23,017 bases of DNA from UBA5272 sp964577625 (GTDB lineage Bacteria > Patescibacteriota > Minisyncoccia > Phycocordibacterales > UBA5272), in NCBI GenBank assembly GCA_964577625.1, contig CAZNZP010000005.1:1-23017 (forward strand), in the 5' to 3' direction. Below, in pieces: positions 1-6,518 of this stretch. The stretch's first letter is position 1. The number at the start of each line of letters is the position of its first letter. The position numbers and the translations under genes are program-made. The notes beneath the pieces were generated by a model. The model had not been told where the DNA came from, searched no databases, and saw only the letters and a list, made by a program, of their open reading frames with translations.

Positions 1-1096
1 CTACATGAGTGCCTTCAATTTCGTGATCTACAGCTTTCCCAATATCGTGAAGCAAGGCTCCAGCTTTAGCTATTTGCACATTAGCTCCTAGCTCACTGGC
101 CAACATTCCAGCAACATGAGCCATTTCAATAGAGTGATCTAAAACATTTTGACCATAACTTGTTCGAAAATAAAGTCTTCCCAAAATCGGCAAAATCTCA
201 TCTGGAATATTTAAAATTCCAGTTTCAGAAACAGCTTCTTCTCCTTTTTTGCGTATAAAAGTTCCAATTTCTTTTTTAGATTTTTCTAAAAACTCTTCAA
301 TTTTAACAGGCTGAATCCTTCCATCTTTGATTAACATTTCTAAAGCATTTTTAGCAATTGCTCTACGAATAGGATCAAAGCAAGAGATAACTACAGCATT
401 TGGAATTTCATCTATTAAAAGTTCTACGCCGCTAGCTCTTTCAAAAGTTTTAATATTTCTACCTTCTTTACCGATAATTTTTCCTTTAATCTCTTCGTCT
501 TCTATCTCTACTACAGAAGTCATGAATTCTGTAATATTGGAATTAGCCAACCTGTGTATAGTAGAAAGTAAAATGTCTTTGGCTTTTTCTTCAAGTCTTT
601 GACCTCCTTCGCGAGACATTTTAAATAGGCGAGAGCGAAAATCTTCTTCACTATCTCTTTCTATTTTTGCAATCAAAAGATTTTTTGCTTCTTCTTCGGA
701 ATAGCCAGCGACTTTTTCTAATTCTTTTGCTATACTTTTTTCTCTTTCTAAGACTCTATCTTTAATCTCTTTCACTTCTTCAGCCGCTGTAAAAAGTTTT
801 TCTTTTTCTAGCTTTACAGCTTCTTCACGAGATTCTATTTCATCTTCTTTTTTATCAAGCCGTGCCTCGGTCTTATCTAATCTTTGCATCATTTCATCAG
901 CATTTTTTCTAGCTTCATCTTCAATTTCTTTTGCTTCTCTTTTTGCATCTTCCAATTTTCTTTCTATTTCATTCTCTACAGAATTTTTACGAAGCATAGC
1001 AATATAATGTCTTCCGACATAACCAATCACAAGCCCAGCAATAGCTGCTAGTAAAGTGAATAACAAATTAAGGTTTATAAAAAGTATTTCTTTCAT
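1..1096 (-). CDS. rny: Ribonuclease Y (3' end cut by window edge)
   Basis: Membrane-anchored endoribonuclease that starts mRNA decay. The 365 visible residues show the RNase Y domain order: an N-terminal hydrophobic segment (about residues 5-28), a long Glu/Lys-rich coiled coil (about 35-165), a KH domain with the motif GKIIGKEGRN (about 205-214), and the start of the HD phosphohydrolase domain with LLHDIGK, whose metal-binding HD pair is at 350-351. The family is usually about 510-520 residues, so roughly 150 C-terminal residues lie left of the window. The ATG at 1096 was chosen because it starts the anchor directly; it has no Shine-Dalgarno sequence. The gene lies 93 nt downstream of clpP on the same strand and is probably co-transcribed; the gap holds a structured hairpin element. 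Identity is seen from motifs; the operon is inferred. Confidence 0.93.
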   Translation of the reverse strand, partial: MKEILFINLNLLFTLLAAIAGLVIGYVGRHYIAMLRKNSVENEIERKLEDAKREAKEIEDEARKNADEMMQRLDKTEARLDKKEDEIESREEAVKLEKEKLFTAAEEVKEIKDRVLEREKSIAKELEKVAGYSEEEAKNLLIAKIERDSEEDFRSRLFKMSREGGQRLEEKAKDILLSTIHRLANSNITEFMTSVVEIEDEEIKGKIIGKEGRNIKTFERASGVELLIDEIPNAVVISCFDPIRRAIAKNALEMLIKDGRIQPVKIEEFLEKSKKEIGTFIRKKGEEAVSETGILNIPDEILPILGRLYFRTSYGQNVLDHSIEMAHVAGMLASELGANVQIAKAGALLHDIGKAVDHEIEGTHV

Positions 1097-1109
1097 ATTT
1101 TTGTCATAG

Positions 1110-1180
1110 AGATCTTTTAGAATTTATTTTTGAATTTTCGTGAAGCAGGGTTGATTCACAAAATAAATCCTAAAAATTCT
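1110..1180. repeat. Hairpin element, copy 1 (TTCGTGAAG loop)
   Basis: Imperfect inverted repeat between clpP and rny. The arm at 1118-1134 (core AATTTATTTTTGAA) pairs with 1155-1172, with a single bulged base at 1159. The loop (1135-1154) contains TTCGTGAAGCAGGG. The loop is nearly identical to that of copy 2, while the stem sequence differs but still pairs. It ends about 15 nt before the rny start codon. Confidence 0.75.
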
Positions 1181-1189
1181 AGAAAAATG

Positions 1190-1774
1190 TTATTTTTTCT
1201 TTGGTTTTAAGACTTCGTCTACAATACCGTATTTTTTAGCTTCATTTGCATCCATCCAATAATCTCTATCTCCATCTTTTTGAATTTCTTCAGAAGATTT
1301 TCCTGTGGCTTCAGCTAACATTTTATAAAGTTTATCTTTTAATTTTAAAATGTGTCTTGCTGTAATTTCAATATCAGAAGCTTGTCCTTCTACACCTGTT
1401 AAAGGTTGATGAATCATAACTTCAGAGTTTGGTAATGCGAATCTTTTACCTTTTGTCCCTTGAGATAAAATCATAGCTCCCATAGAAGCTGCCATGCCTG
1501 TACAAATAGTAGAGACATCACACTTGATATGCTTAATAGCATCAATAATAGCAAGACCGGATTGAATTTCTCCACCAGGAGAATTGATATACATAACAAT
1601 ATCTTTTTTAGGGTCTTCTGCTTCTAAAAAAAGAAGTTGAGCTATTGTAATAGAAGCTGTATCATGATTTATTTGGTCGTGTAAAAATATAATCCTTTCT
1701 TTTAATAGGCGAGAGTAAATATCATAAGCACGCTCACCATGCTGTGTCTTTTCAAGCACTGTAGGTATTAACAT
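1190..1774 (-). CDS. clpP: ATP-dependent Clp protease proteolytic subunit
   Basis: Serine protease subunit that forms the tetradecameric ClpP barrel and degrades proteins fed by ClpX or ClpA/C-type ATPases in the cytoplasm. The 194-residue length is typical. The catalytic triad is visible: Ser97 in GMAASMGA, His122 in MIHQP and Asp171 in DRDYWM. The oxyanion region YINSPGGE (62-69) is also intact. The short N-terminus starts at the conserved IPTVLEKT segment, so there is no long propeptide. The ATG is preceded by an A/T-rich leader without a Shine-Dalgarno site. A hairpin element lies 35 nt upstream of the start, and an extended -10 promoter sits at about 1940. rny follows on the same strand. 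Confidence 0.97.
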   Translation of the reverse strand: MLIPTVLEKTQHGERAYDIYSRLLKERIIFLHDQINHDTASITIAQLLFLEAEDPKKDIVMYINSPGGEIQSGLAIIDAIKHIKCDVSTICTGMAASMGAMILSQGTKGKRFALPNSEVMIHQPLTGVEGQASDIEITARHILKLKDKLYKMLAEATGKSSEEIQKDGDRDYWMDANEAKKYGIVDEVLKPKKK

Positions 1775-1808
1775 ATTTATTTAGTTTCAGTTTTAATTAA
1801 AATTTGAA

Positions 1809-1863
1809 AGAAATTGTTTTTTGAATTTTCGCGAAGCGGGGTTGATTCATAAAAACAATTTCT
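1809..1863. repeat. Hairpin element, copy 2 (TTCGCGAAG loop)
   Basis: Inverted repeat in the clpP leader. The arm 1809-1825 (AGAAATTGTTTTTTGAA) pairs over 17 bp with 1846-1863, with one bulged T at 1850, the same place as the bulge in copy 1. The 20-nt loop (1826-1845) contains TTCGCGAAGCGGGG and differs from copy 1 at only two positions. The outer stem sequence is different from copy 1 yet fully paired, which is compensatory variation. Confidence 0.8.
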
Positions 1864-1935
1864 GAAAAATAAGCTTTTTAATAAATCTTTTTTCTCGCTA
1901 TCGTTTACGGTGAGTCAGATTTTCTGTATGTCAAT

Positions 1936-1944
1936 ACTATAGCA
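1936..1944 (-). promoter_or_regulatory. Probable clpP(-rny) promoter, extended -10
   Basis: On the minus strand the sequence reads TGCTATAGT, an extended -10 element (TG at 1944-1943, hexamer 1941-1936). The -35 region is weak. A perfect TTGACA at 1934-1929 has no convincing -10 partner. The transcript would have a leader of about 150 nt that includes hairpin copy 2. Confidence 0.5.
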
Positions 1945-1973
1945 TAAAAGGGGATTTTTAAAAATAAAGAAAA

Positions 1974-2002
1974 TTGACCCATTCTTTTTATTTTGATATG
2001 CT
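1974..2002 (+). promoter_or_regulatory. Promoter of the 2051 gene
   Basis: TTGACC (1974-1979), a 17-bp spacer, then TATGCT (1997-2002) preceded by an extended TGA. The predicted start of transcription is about 40 nt before the ATG at 2051. Confidence 0.6.
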
Positions 2003-2050
2003 TCTTTTCAGAAAACGTTATTTAATACTCACATTTTAAACTTTTAAAAA

Positions 2051-2590
2051 ATGAAAATCTTAGTACTTATTTTGACTCCTTTGCTAGTGGTATATATTTT
2101 ATATCATTTAGCACTTAAAGCGAAAATCTTTGTTGGAACTCGTTCCAAGCGACTAATTGACTCAATAGATGAAGAAAAGTATAACGGTTATAGAATATAC
2201 TATAACGACTTTTTCTTGGCTTTCAAAAAAAAGAATTACACATTACCTGAATCTGAAAGAAAATCTTTTAAAAAGTTTCTTTTTGAAGCTCTTTTATTTA
2301 AAAAAGTGATATTTGTCACTGATAATCCAAAATATTTAAAATATTTTTGGATTAATAGTATTTCTTCTGAAAGTATTATTTATGATAAAAGGGTCAGCAA
2401 GAAAAGTAATATGAAATGGATAGAAGAGATCGATAAAGAGCTTGTCGACAAATATATTCCTGCCTATCTGGCAAGGGATACTAATTCCAATTCTGTCCAC
2501 ACTAGCCCAAGCTCGAAAGTAGAAAGAAAAAGATTTAAGTATTTAATTACTCTTTCCACTCTTCCAGAAAATTATTTTCTAAAAGAATAA
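2051..2590 (+). CDS. Hypothetical protein with one N-terminal membrane helix
   Basis: A 179-residue protein that I do not recognise. Residues 3-22 are strongly hydrophobic (LVLILTPLLVVYILYHLAL) and likely form a membrane anchor, followed by a basic stretch. The rest (about 155 residues) is rich in Lys, Tyr, Phe and Ser, has no Cys, and looks like a soluble cytoplasmic or membrane-associated domain. The hydrophobic segment has no clear signal-peptidase site. The gene stands alone, with its own promoter (1974-2002) and terminator (2604-2635), and is flanked by minus-strand genes on both sides. Start: the ATG after an A-rich leader, with no Shine-Dalgarno site. No function is proposed. Confidence 0.75.
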   Translation: MKILVLILTPLLVVYILYHLALKAKIFVGTRSKRLIDSIDEEKYNGYRIYYNDFFLAFKKKNYTLPESERKSFKKFLFEALLFKKVIFVTDNPKYLKYFWINSISSESIIYDKRVSKKSNMKWIEEIDKELVDKYIPAYLARDTNSNSVHTSPSSKVERKRFKYLITLSTLPENYFLKE

Positions 2591-2603
2591 AAGAACACGC
2601 GTA

Positions 2604-2635
2604 AAAAAGCATCATTGATACCAGTGATGCTTTTT
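2604..2635 (+). terminator. Intrinsic terminator of the 2051 gene
   Basis: AAAAAGCATCA (2604-2614) pairs with TGATGCTTTTT (2625-2635). The stem can extend inwards by TG/CA pairs. The hairpin is flanked by an A tract and a T tract, so it may act in both directions. Confidence 0.85.
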
Positions 2636-2646
2636 ATTTTAAACAA

Positions 2647-2680
2647 AAACAAAAAGCCGATTTTACTCGGCTTTTTGTTT
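2647..2680 (-). terminator. Intrinsic terminator of hup
   Basis: A perfect 14-bp stem: AAACAAAAAGCCGA (2647-2660) pairs with TCGGCTTTTTGTTT (2667-2680) around loop TTTTAC. On the minus strand the GC core is followed by a T tract. It lies 14 nt after the hup stop codon. Confidence 0.9.
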
Positions 2681-2694
2681 ATTTAAAAAGTAAA

Positions 2695-2967
2695 TTACTT
2701 TACAGCTTCTTTGAGAGCTTTCGCTACTGAAAACTTAACAGCATTTGATGCTGCAACTTTCACAGTCTCTCCAGTCTTTGGATTTCTAGCTTCTCTAGCT
2801 TTTCTGTGCTTTACAGAAAATTTTCCAAATCCTGCAATTGAAACTTCCTCTCCTTTTTTAAGAGCGTGTGCAATTGAATCAAACAAAGCTTCAACAACTC
2901 TTTCTGATTCTGCTTTAGAAGTATTTAAGATTTTGTTGATCTGTTCTGCAAGTGCTACTTTATTCAT
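2695..2967 (-). CDS. hup: DNA-binding protein HU
   Basis: A 90-residue histone-like protein of the HU/IHF family that bends and compacts DNA as a dimer. The sequence is canonical along its whole length: the N-terminal helices (MNKVALAEQI...), the dimer-core segment EVSIAGFGKFSV (about 41-52), the DNA-embracing arm with RNPKTGE (about 61-67), including the intercalating Pro, and the C-terminal helix FSVAKALKEAV. The length equals that of standard HU. The gene is monocistronic: a promoter at 3134-3105 and a terminator at 2680-2647. The leader of about 130 nt contains a strong dyad (3004-3033), and the -10 sits in a palindrome (3097-3115); either could serve autoregulation, which is an inference. 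Confidence 0.97.
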   Translation of the reverse strand: MNKVALAEQINKILNTSKAESERVVEALFDSIAHALKKGEEVSIAGFGKFSVKHRKAREARNPKTGETVKVAASNAVKFSVAKALKEAVK

Positions 2968-3003
2968 ATTTTTATTTAAATTAAATTTGTTTTTTAAAAT
3001 TGA

Positions 3004-3033
3004 TTTAAGATAGTTTCCTAGGATTATCTTAAA
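3004..3033. repeat. Dyad in the hup leader
   Basis: TTTAAGATA (3004-3012) and TATCTTAAA (3025-3033) are perfect 9-bp arms around a centre that itself contains the palindrome TCCTAGGA (3016-3023). It lies between the predicted hup transcription start and the ATG, so it is either an RNA hairpin or an operator. Confidence 0.6.
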
Positions 3034-3096
3034 CGATTATTAATATGCGCACATTCTTTTCTTTCGCTTTTATTTTAAAAAGCAAATTTCAAGAAT

Positions 3097-3115
3097 ACCT
3101 ATATATTATATAGGT
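3097..3115. repeat. Palindrome overlapping the hup -10
   Basis: ACCTATATA and TATATAGGT are perfect 9-bp arms around one T at 3106. The predicted hup -10 hexamer (minus strand, 3110-3105) is inside the palindrome, as expected of a repressor site at a promoter. Confidence 0.55.
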
Positions 3116-3134
3116 TTTTTTAAAAAAAACACAA
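3105..3134 (-). promoter_or_regulatory. Probable hup promoter
   Basis: On the minus strand TTGTGT (3134-3129), an 18-bp spacer and a perfect TATAAT (3110-3105). The -35 overlaps the foot of the terminator hairpin 3122-3169. Confidence 0.55.
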
Positions 3135-3169
3135 CTTGACAATAAAAAGAATATTGTTGTTGTGTTTTT
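3122..3169 (-). terminator. Strong hairpin terminator upstream of hup
   Basis: AAAAACACAAC (3125-3135) pairs with GTTGTGTTTTT (3159-3169). A second stem, ACAATA with TATTGT (3139-3144/3152-3157), sits inside. On the minus strand the stem runs into eight T residues. It lies 20 nt downstream of the hairpin at 3190-3251, giving tandem terminators that would isolate hup from transcription arriving from the right. Confidence 0.7.
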
Positions 3170-3185
3170 AGCAAATTTTGCACAA

Positions 3186-3612
3186 ATAAAAAACTTCCCA
3201 TTCAACCGGGAGCAGTGGCTCAACCATGACGTTGATTAGTTGGGAAGTTTTAATTTCTCATGTCCAGCGAGCTGAATCTTTTTTAAAGGCTCAATTCGCT
3301 GGACACGAAACAATTGATTGTTTTTAATGAGGTATCATCCTCTGGTATTTGAGATGCATTTTACTGCATGATGTCTTTTATAGATGATTATTAATTTTAT
3401 AAAAGACATATTAAGGTTTGTCTAAAAGTTATGATTTATAAAAGACAAACGAAAATATATAAGTTGGGTGCTATTATTTATTAGTTTATTTTTAGCTATT
3501 ATGCAACTTGTGTTGCTTTAAATGAACTGTTTGGTGAGAACCAGCTTTTAAGGATATTATTTATTTAATTCCCGTAAGCCGGGTTGCGCTTTTATCCTAA
3601 GCTGCTCACCCT
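3186..3612 (-). ncRNA. Candidate structured non-coding RNA, about 425 nt
   Basis: No open reading frame of note lies here, but the stretch is full of strong inverted repeats bounded by a minus-strand promoter and a terminator. In 5' to 3' order on the minus strand: (1) CTCACC, AAGCTG and AGGATA helices (3610-3593 pairing with 3556-3533, 18 bp, enclosing a CCCG/CGGG hairpin), which begin at the predicted transcription start; (2) GTTTGTCT/AGACAAAC (3450-3416); (3) a 12-bp ATGTCTTTTATA hairpin (3409-3371); (4) an ATGCA/TGCAT stem and a GAGG/CCTC stem (3369-3329); (5) a 10-bp stem TGTCCAGCGA/TCGCTGGACA (3305-3261); (6) an 11-bp stem with AAACTTCCCA (3251-3190) followed by six T residues. I looked for RNase P, tmRNA, SRP and 6S signatures and found none. 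Strand and extent are inferred from the promoter and terminator. Confidence 0.5.
3190..3251 (-). terminator. Terminator-like hairpin at the 3' end of the candidate ncRNA
   Basis: AAACTTCCCA (3191-3200) pairs with TGGGAAGTTT (3241-3250), plus one more A-T pair. Inside are a TCAAC/GTTGA helix (3202-3206/3231-3235) and a GAGC/GCTC hairpin. On the minus strand it runs into TTTTTT at 3193-3188. The elaborate internal structure is unusual for a plain terminator, so it may also be a functional RNA domain. Confidence 0.6.
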
Positions 3613-3740
3613 GATTACATTATAAAGGACAAAGAAAATATATACAAGTGATTTTAACAAAAAAGCTGTGGATAACTTGTCCTTTATACAAAAAATCTTA
3701 AATGTCCTTTATAAATGTCTCTTATAAGCTGTCCTTTATA
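3371..3740. repeat. Cluster of 11-bp repeats TGTCCTTTATA / TGTCTTTTATA
   Basis: Copies matching TGTCYYTTATA in either orientation start at 3372, 3398 (inverted), 3437 (inverted), 3621 (inverted), 3678, 3703, 3716 (TGTCTCTTATA) and 3730. Looser TGTCTCTTT copies follow at 3774 and 3795. The copies at 3703, 3716 and 3730 are head-to-tail at 13-14 bp spacing. The copy at 3621-3631 overlaps the -10 of the ncRNA promoter. A perfect DnaA-box 9-mer (TGTGGATAA, 3667-3675) lies among them. Confidence 0.75.
3619..3647 (-). promoter_or_regulatory. Promoter of the candidate ncRNA
   Basis: On the minus strand TTGTAT (3647-3642), a spacer of exactly 17 bp and a perfect TATAAT (3624-3619). The predicted start is at about 3612, immediately before the first stem of the RNA. 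The -10 is embedded in one copy of the 11-bp repeat (minus strand TGTCCTTTATA at 3631-3621). Confidence 0.6.
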
Positions 3741-3856
3741 AAAATTTTATTCTTTATTTAATCTTAAAAAGATTGTCTCTTTAATTATTTGCATTGTCTC
3801 TTTGTTTTAGTTAAATTCCAAACAAGTTTAAACAATCTCTTGGTGAAGAGTCGCAT

Positions 3857-3892
3857 ACAAAAAATCGGGACCATATTATCCCGATTTTTTGT
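3857..3892 (-). terminator. Intrinsic terminator of the nusA-tig operon
   Basis: A perfect 14-bp stem: ACAAAAAATCGGGA (3857-3870) pairs with TCCCGATTTTTTGT (3879-3892) around loop CCATATTA. The T tract is on the minus strand 3' side, 23 nt after the tig stop; it can also act on the plus strand. Confidence 0.9.
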
Positions 3893-3914
3893 TTACTTTA
3901 AATAAGTCTTTTAC

Positions 3915-5084
3915 TTATTTCTCCCTTCCGTCCAAAATTCTCATAACTTTTTCGTTGATTAGAATTTGAGTCACGTAACCACGAACATTATCTTCATTCG
4001 CTTCTGGCATTTGAGTCATAATTTTTAAAGTTTCTGCATCAATATCTTCTTTTCCTACTTCCACCTTCTCTTTTTTAGCTATTTCATTAATCAAAAGTTG
4101 AGACATGACTCTTTTACGAGCTACTTCTCTCCATTCATTTTTAAGATCTTCCTCAGTTTTCTTTAAATGAACCAAATAATCCTCCCATTTGCTACCAAAT
4201 CTCTCAATATCAGCTTTAGTTTGAAACTTCATCCTTTCTAGCTCATCTTCAATTAAAGCGTCTGGTAAGACAGTTTTAGTGTCTTTCACTAATCTTTCTA
4301 AAATTGAAGTCCTTTTCTTTTCTTGAAGTTTGGATTTCTTTTCTAAAGCTAGATTTTCTTTGACTTTATTTTTAAGGTCTTCCAAAGTCTTAAATTGTTC
4401 TCCAAAACTTTGTGCAAATTCATCATTTAGCTCTGGAAGCTCTTCTTTTTCAATCTTTTCTGCGCCTTCGGTTAACGGAATCTCTTCTACATGATCGTGA
4501 GAATGGGTGTGAACTGTGCCATCTTCATGCACATGCCCTCCGGTAGCTCTAGCTTTTCTTAAACTTTCAATAACCTCATCTACCTCTGCATCAGTCACAT
4601 TCAAAATATCCTCTTTAGTCGCTTGATCGTTTTTCTTTTTTAATTCATCAAATTCTCCTTTTTCTATTCTATCATTCTCTTCTTTGGCTAGTTTTTTATA
4701 GTCTATTAGGTCAATTTTTGGAAGTACAGCAAAAATAGCGTTATATTCAAAATCTGAACCTTGTCCGATTTTAGTAATAGAGATTTTTGGCTCAGAAATA
4801 GGGACAATTTTATCTTCATCCTTTTTATTTTCATTTTCTTTTATGATAGAAGCATAAAAAGTCTCATTAATAGCTAAATGTGCCATTTCTTCTAAAATTA
4901 CCATTTCTCCATATTTCTCAACGATTAAATTCTCTGGAACATTACCTTTTCTAAAGCCATCAATCTGCACAAACTCTTGAACTTTCTTAAATCCAGCATT
5001 TCTGTGTTTTTCAAACTCATCTTTATCTAAAGAAACGATTATTTTCATCTCTCCGTTTTCTAAATTCTCAATTTTTGTTTTCAT
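3915..5084 (-). CDS. tig: Trigger factor lacking the PPIase domain, with a His-rich loop
   Basis: Ribosome-associated chaperone that meets nascent chains at the exit tunnel. The N-terminal ribosome-binding domain is clear, with the signature GFRKGNVP at 43-50. The C-terminal helical chaperone body starts with KEELPELNDEFAQSFGE (about 213-229) and runs to residue 389. The FKBP-type PPIase domain that normally lies between them is absent: the linker helix VTDAEVDEVIESLRKARAT (163-181) is followed by a short His-rich segment (184-198, six His), then directly by the body. This explains the length of 389 against about 430. It lies 28 nt after nusA in the same orientation, so the two probably share the nusA promoter, coupling transcription and nascent-chain folding functions. 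Confidence 0.93.
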   Translation of the reverse strand: MKTKIENLENGEMKIIVSLDKDEFEKHRNAGFKKVQEFVQIDGFRKGNVPENLIVEKYGEMVILEEMAHLAINETFYASIIKENENKKDEDKIVPISEPKISITKIGQGSDFEYNAIFAVLPKIDLIDYKKLAKEENDRIEKGEFDELKKKNDQATKEDILNVTDAEVDEVIESLRKARATGGHVHEDGTVHTHSHDHVEEIPLTEGAEKIEKEELPELNDEFAQSFGEQFKTLEDLKNKVKENLALEKKSKLQEKKRTSILERLVKDTKTVLPDALIEDELERMKFQTKADIERFGSKWEDYLVHLKKTEEDLKNEWREVARKRVMSQLLINEIAKKEKVEVGKEDIDAETLKIMTQMPEANEDNVRGYVTQILINEKVMRILDGREK

Positions 5085-5112
5085 ATTTCTCTTATTTTAC
5101 TTATTCTTTTTA

Positions 5113-6453
5113 TTATTCAGCTGCTTCTTCTAGATTTTCCTCGTCTTCCACCTTTACTGATTCTGCTTCATTATTTTCTTCAATTTTACCTTCATTTTCT
5201 TCCAAAGTCTCAGTAATTTCTTCATCTAAAGACTCGATTGGAGCTTCAGGTTTCTCTTCCAAAATTTCCCCATTCACTAAACCTTCCTCATCAGCTTCCA
5301 CAATCAAATCTCCCTCTTCTCCAGCAATATCTATTTTCCAACCAGTCAATTTAGCTGCTAAACGCACATTTTGACCTCCACGACCAATAGCGAGAGATTG
5401 TTCTTCTAAACTCACTAAGACTTTGGCCTTTTTTTCATCTTCATCAATTTCAATACCATGAACTTTGGCAGGGGAAAGGGAAGCGGCAATATTTTCTCTA
5501 ACATCATCACTCCATTTAATAATATCTATTTTTTCACCGCTCAATTCATTACTGATAGCGTTGACTCTTACACCTCTTTGTCCGACACAAGCTCCGATCG
5601 GATCTACTCTCGGGTCATTACTTTTTACAGCGATTTTACTACGACTACCTGGCTCTCTAGCCACAGCTACGATTTCTACTGTACCATCAGCAATTTCAGA
5701 AGATTCAGATTTAAAGAGTTCAATTAAAAATTTTGGATGACTTCTAGAAAGGCGAATGGAAAGACCTCTTACTCCTTCTTCAATAGAATACAAATAAGCT
5801 TTGATTCTTTGTCCTGGACGGAACTTATCATTTCTAATTTGTTCTTCAAAAGGTAAAATAGCTGTAGTTCTACCGAGGTCTACAAAAATATTTCCTTTTT
5901 CCATTCTTTGGACAATTCCAGAGACAATAGTACCTTCTCTTTCTTCAAATTCTCCAGCGATAGACTCATTTTCTGCTTCACGAATCTTTTGTACTACGAC
6001 TTGTTTAGCAGTCTGAGCAGCGATACGCCCAAAATCGCTTTTATTTTCAAGGTTAAATGAGATTTCATCTCCTAGTTCTACATTCTTTTTAAGAAGTTTA
6101 GCGGTAGAAAGTAAAATATGCTTCTCTTCATTATATTTAGGAAGCAACAAAACTTCTTCACCATCTTCTCCTATTTCTTTCATTTCTTCTTCATCTTCTT
6201 CTGTTTCCATACGAACAGTAGTTTCATCTACTACGATTTTAATTTGCTCAAAAGAAGTTTCACCAGTTTCAAAATTAATATGACAACGAATAAGTTGACC
6301 TTTCTTTCCATATTCTTTTTGATAAGCTGCTGCGAGAGATCTTTCTACCGCATCAACAATTTTCTCACGAGAAATCTTTTTCTCTTCTTCTAAAGTATCT
6401 AGAGCTAAATTTAAAGCTTTTATATCTAACATATTTTTACTGTGTTCCGCCAT
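5113..6453 (-). CDS. nusA: Transcription termination/antitermination factor NusA
   Basis: Binds RNA polymerase and nascent RNA to modulate pausing, termination and antitermination. The 446 residues show the standard order: N-terminal polymerase-binding domain (about 8-130), S1 domain (about 173-235), and two KH domains with GACVGQRGVRV (287-297) and LAIGRGGQNVRL (354-365). The last 60 residues are acidic and low in complexity, replacing the C-terminal repeats seen in Proteobacteria. The start is uncertain: the ATG at 6453 gives seven extra residues (MAEHSKN) before a second ATG that fits the usual family N-terminus MLDIKALNLAL. Neither has a proper Shine-Dalgarno site. It is first in an operon with tig, with a promoter at 6601-6573 and a terminator-like leader hairpin at 6541-6519. 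Confidence 0.96.
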   Translation of the reverse strand: MAEHSKNMLDIKALNLALDTLEEEKKISREKIVDAVERSLAAAYQKEYGKKGQLIRCHINFETGETSFEQIKIVVDETTVRMETEEDEEEMKEIGEDGEEVLLLPKYNEEKHILLSTAKLLKKNVELGDEISFNLENKSDFGRIAAQTAKQVVVQKIREAENESIAGEFEEREGTIVSGIVQRMEKGNIFVDLGRTTAILPFEEQIRNDKFRPGQRIKAYLYSIEEGVRGLSIRLSRSHPKFLIELFKSESSEIADGTVEIVAVAREPGSRSKIAVKSNDPRVDPIGACVGQRGVRVNAISNELSGEKIDIIKWSDDVRENIAASLSPAKVHGIEIDEDEKKAKVLVSLEEQSLAIGRGGQNVRLAAKLTGWKIDIAGEEGDLIVEADEEGLVNGEILEEKPEAPIESLDEEITETLEENEGKIEENNEAESVKVEDEENLEEAAE

Positions 6454-6518
6454 AGCTTTTAGCGAAGGCGAATAAATAATTAACTAATTAATTTTAATAA
6501 TTTCCAAAATCTTTAATT

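Noticed and set aside
1929..1934. Perfect TTGACA on the minus strand as the clpP -35
   Set aside because: No acceptable -10 at 16-18 bp; the extended -10 TGCTATAGT just upstream is the better candidate.
2711..3013. Plus-strand open frame of 100 codons over hup
   Set aside because: It lies opposite the canonical HU gene and has no promoter or family resemblance.
3533..3610. Possible RNase P RNA: the minus strand has ACCCGGCTTA, like the 3' end of bacterial rnpB
   Set aside because: The conserved GGAAAGTCC of helix P4 is not found at the required distance upstream on that strand, and the ACCCGGCTTACGGG segment folds on itself as a small hairpin.
3667..3740. Replication origin (oriC)
   Set aside because: Only one perfect DnaA box, no dnaA or dnaN nearby, and gene orientation does not switch here. 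A single 9-mer is not unlikely by chance in this composition. Kept only as part of the repeat-cluster finding.
3371..3740. CRISPR array
   Set aside because: The 11-bp repeats are too short, lie in both orientations and have irregular spacing; no cas genes are present.
3186..3900. Possible tmRNA
   Set aside because: No tRNA-like 3' end with CCA, no TTCGA T-loop segment at the 3' side and no convincing tag reading frame on either strand.
5075..5374. Plus-strand Ser/Phe-rich open frame opposite nusA and tig
   Set aside because: Its composition is the mirror of the Glu/Lys-rich coding strand; the same explains the frames at 5458-5740, 6118-6393 and 19556-19852.
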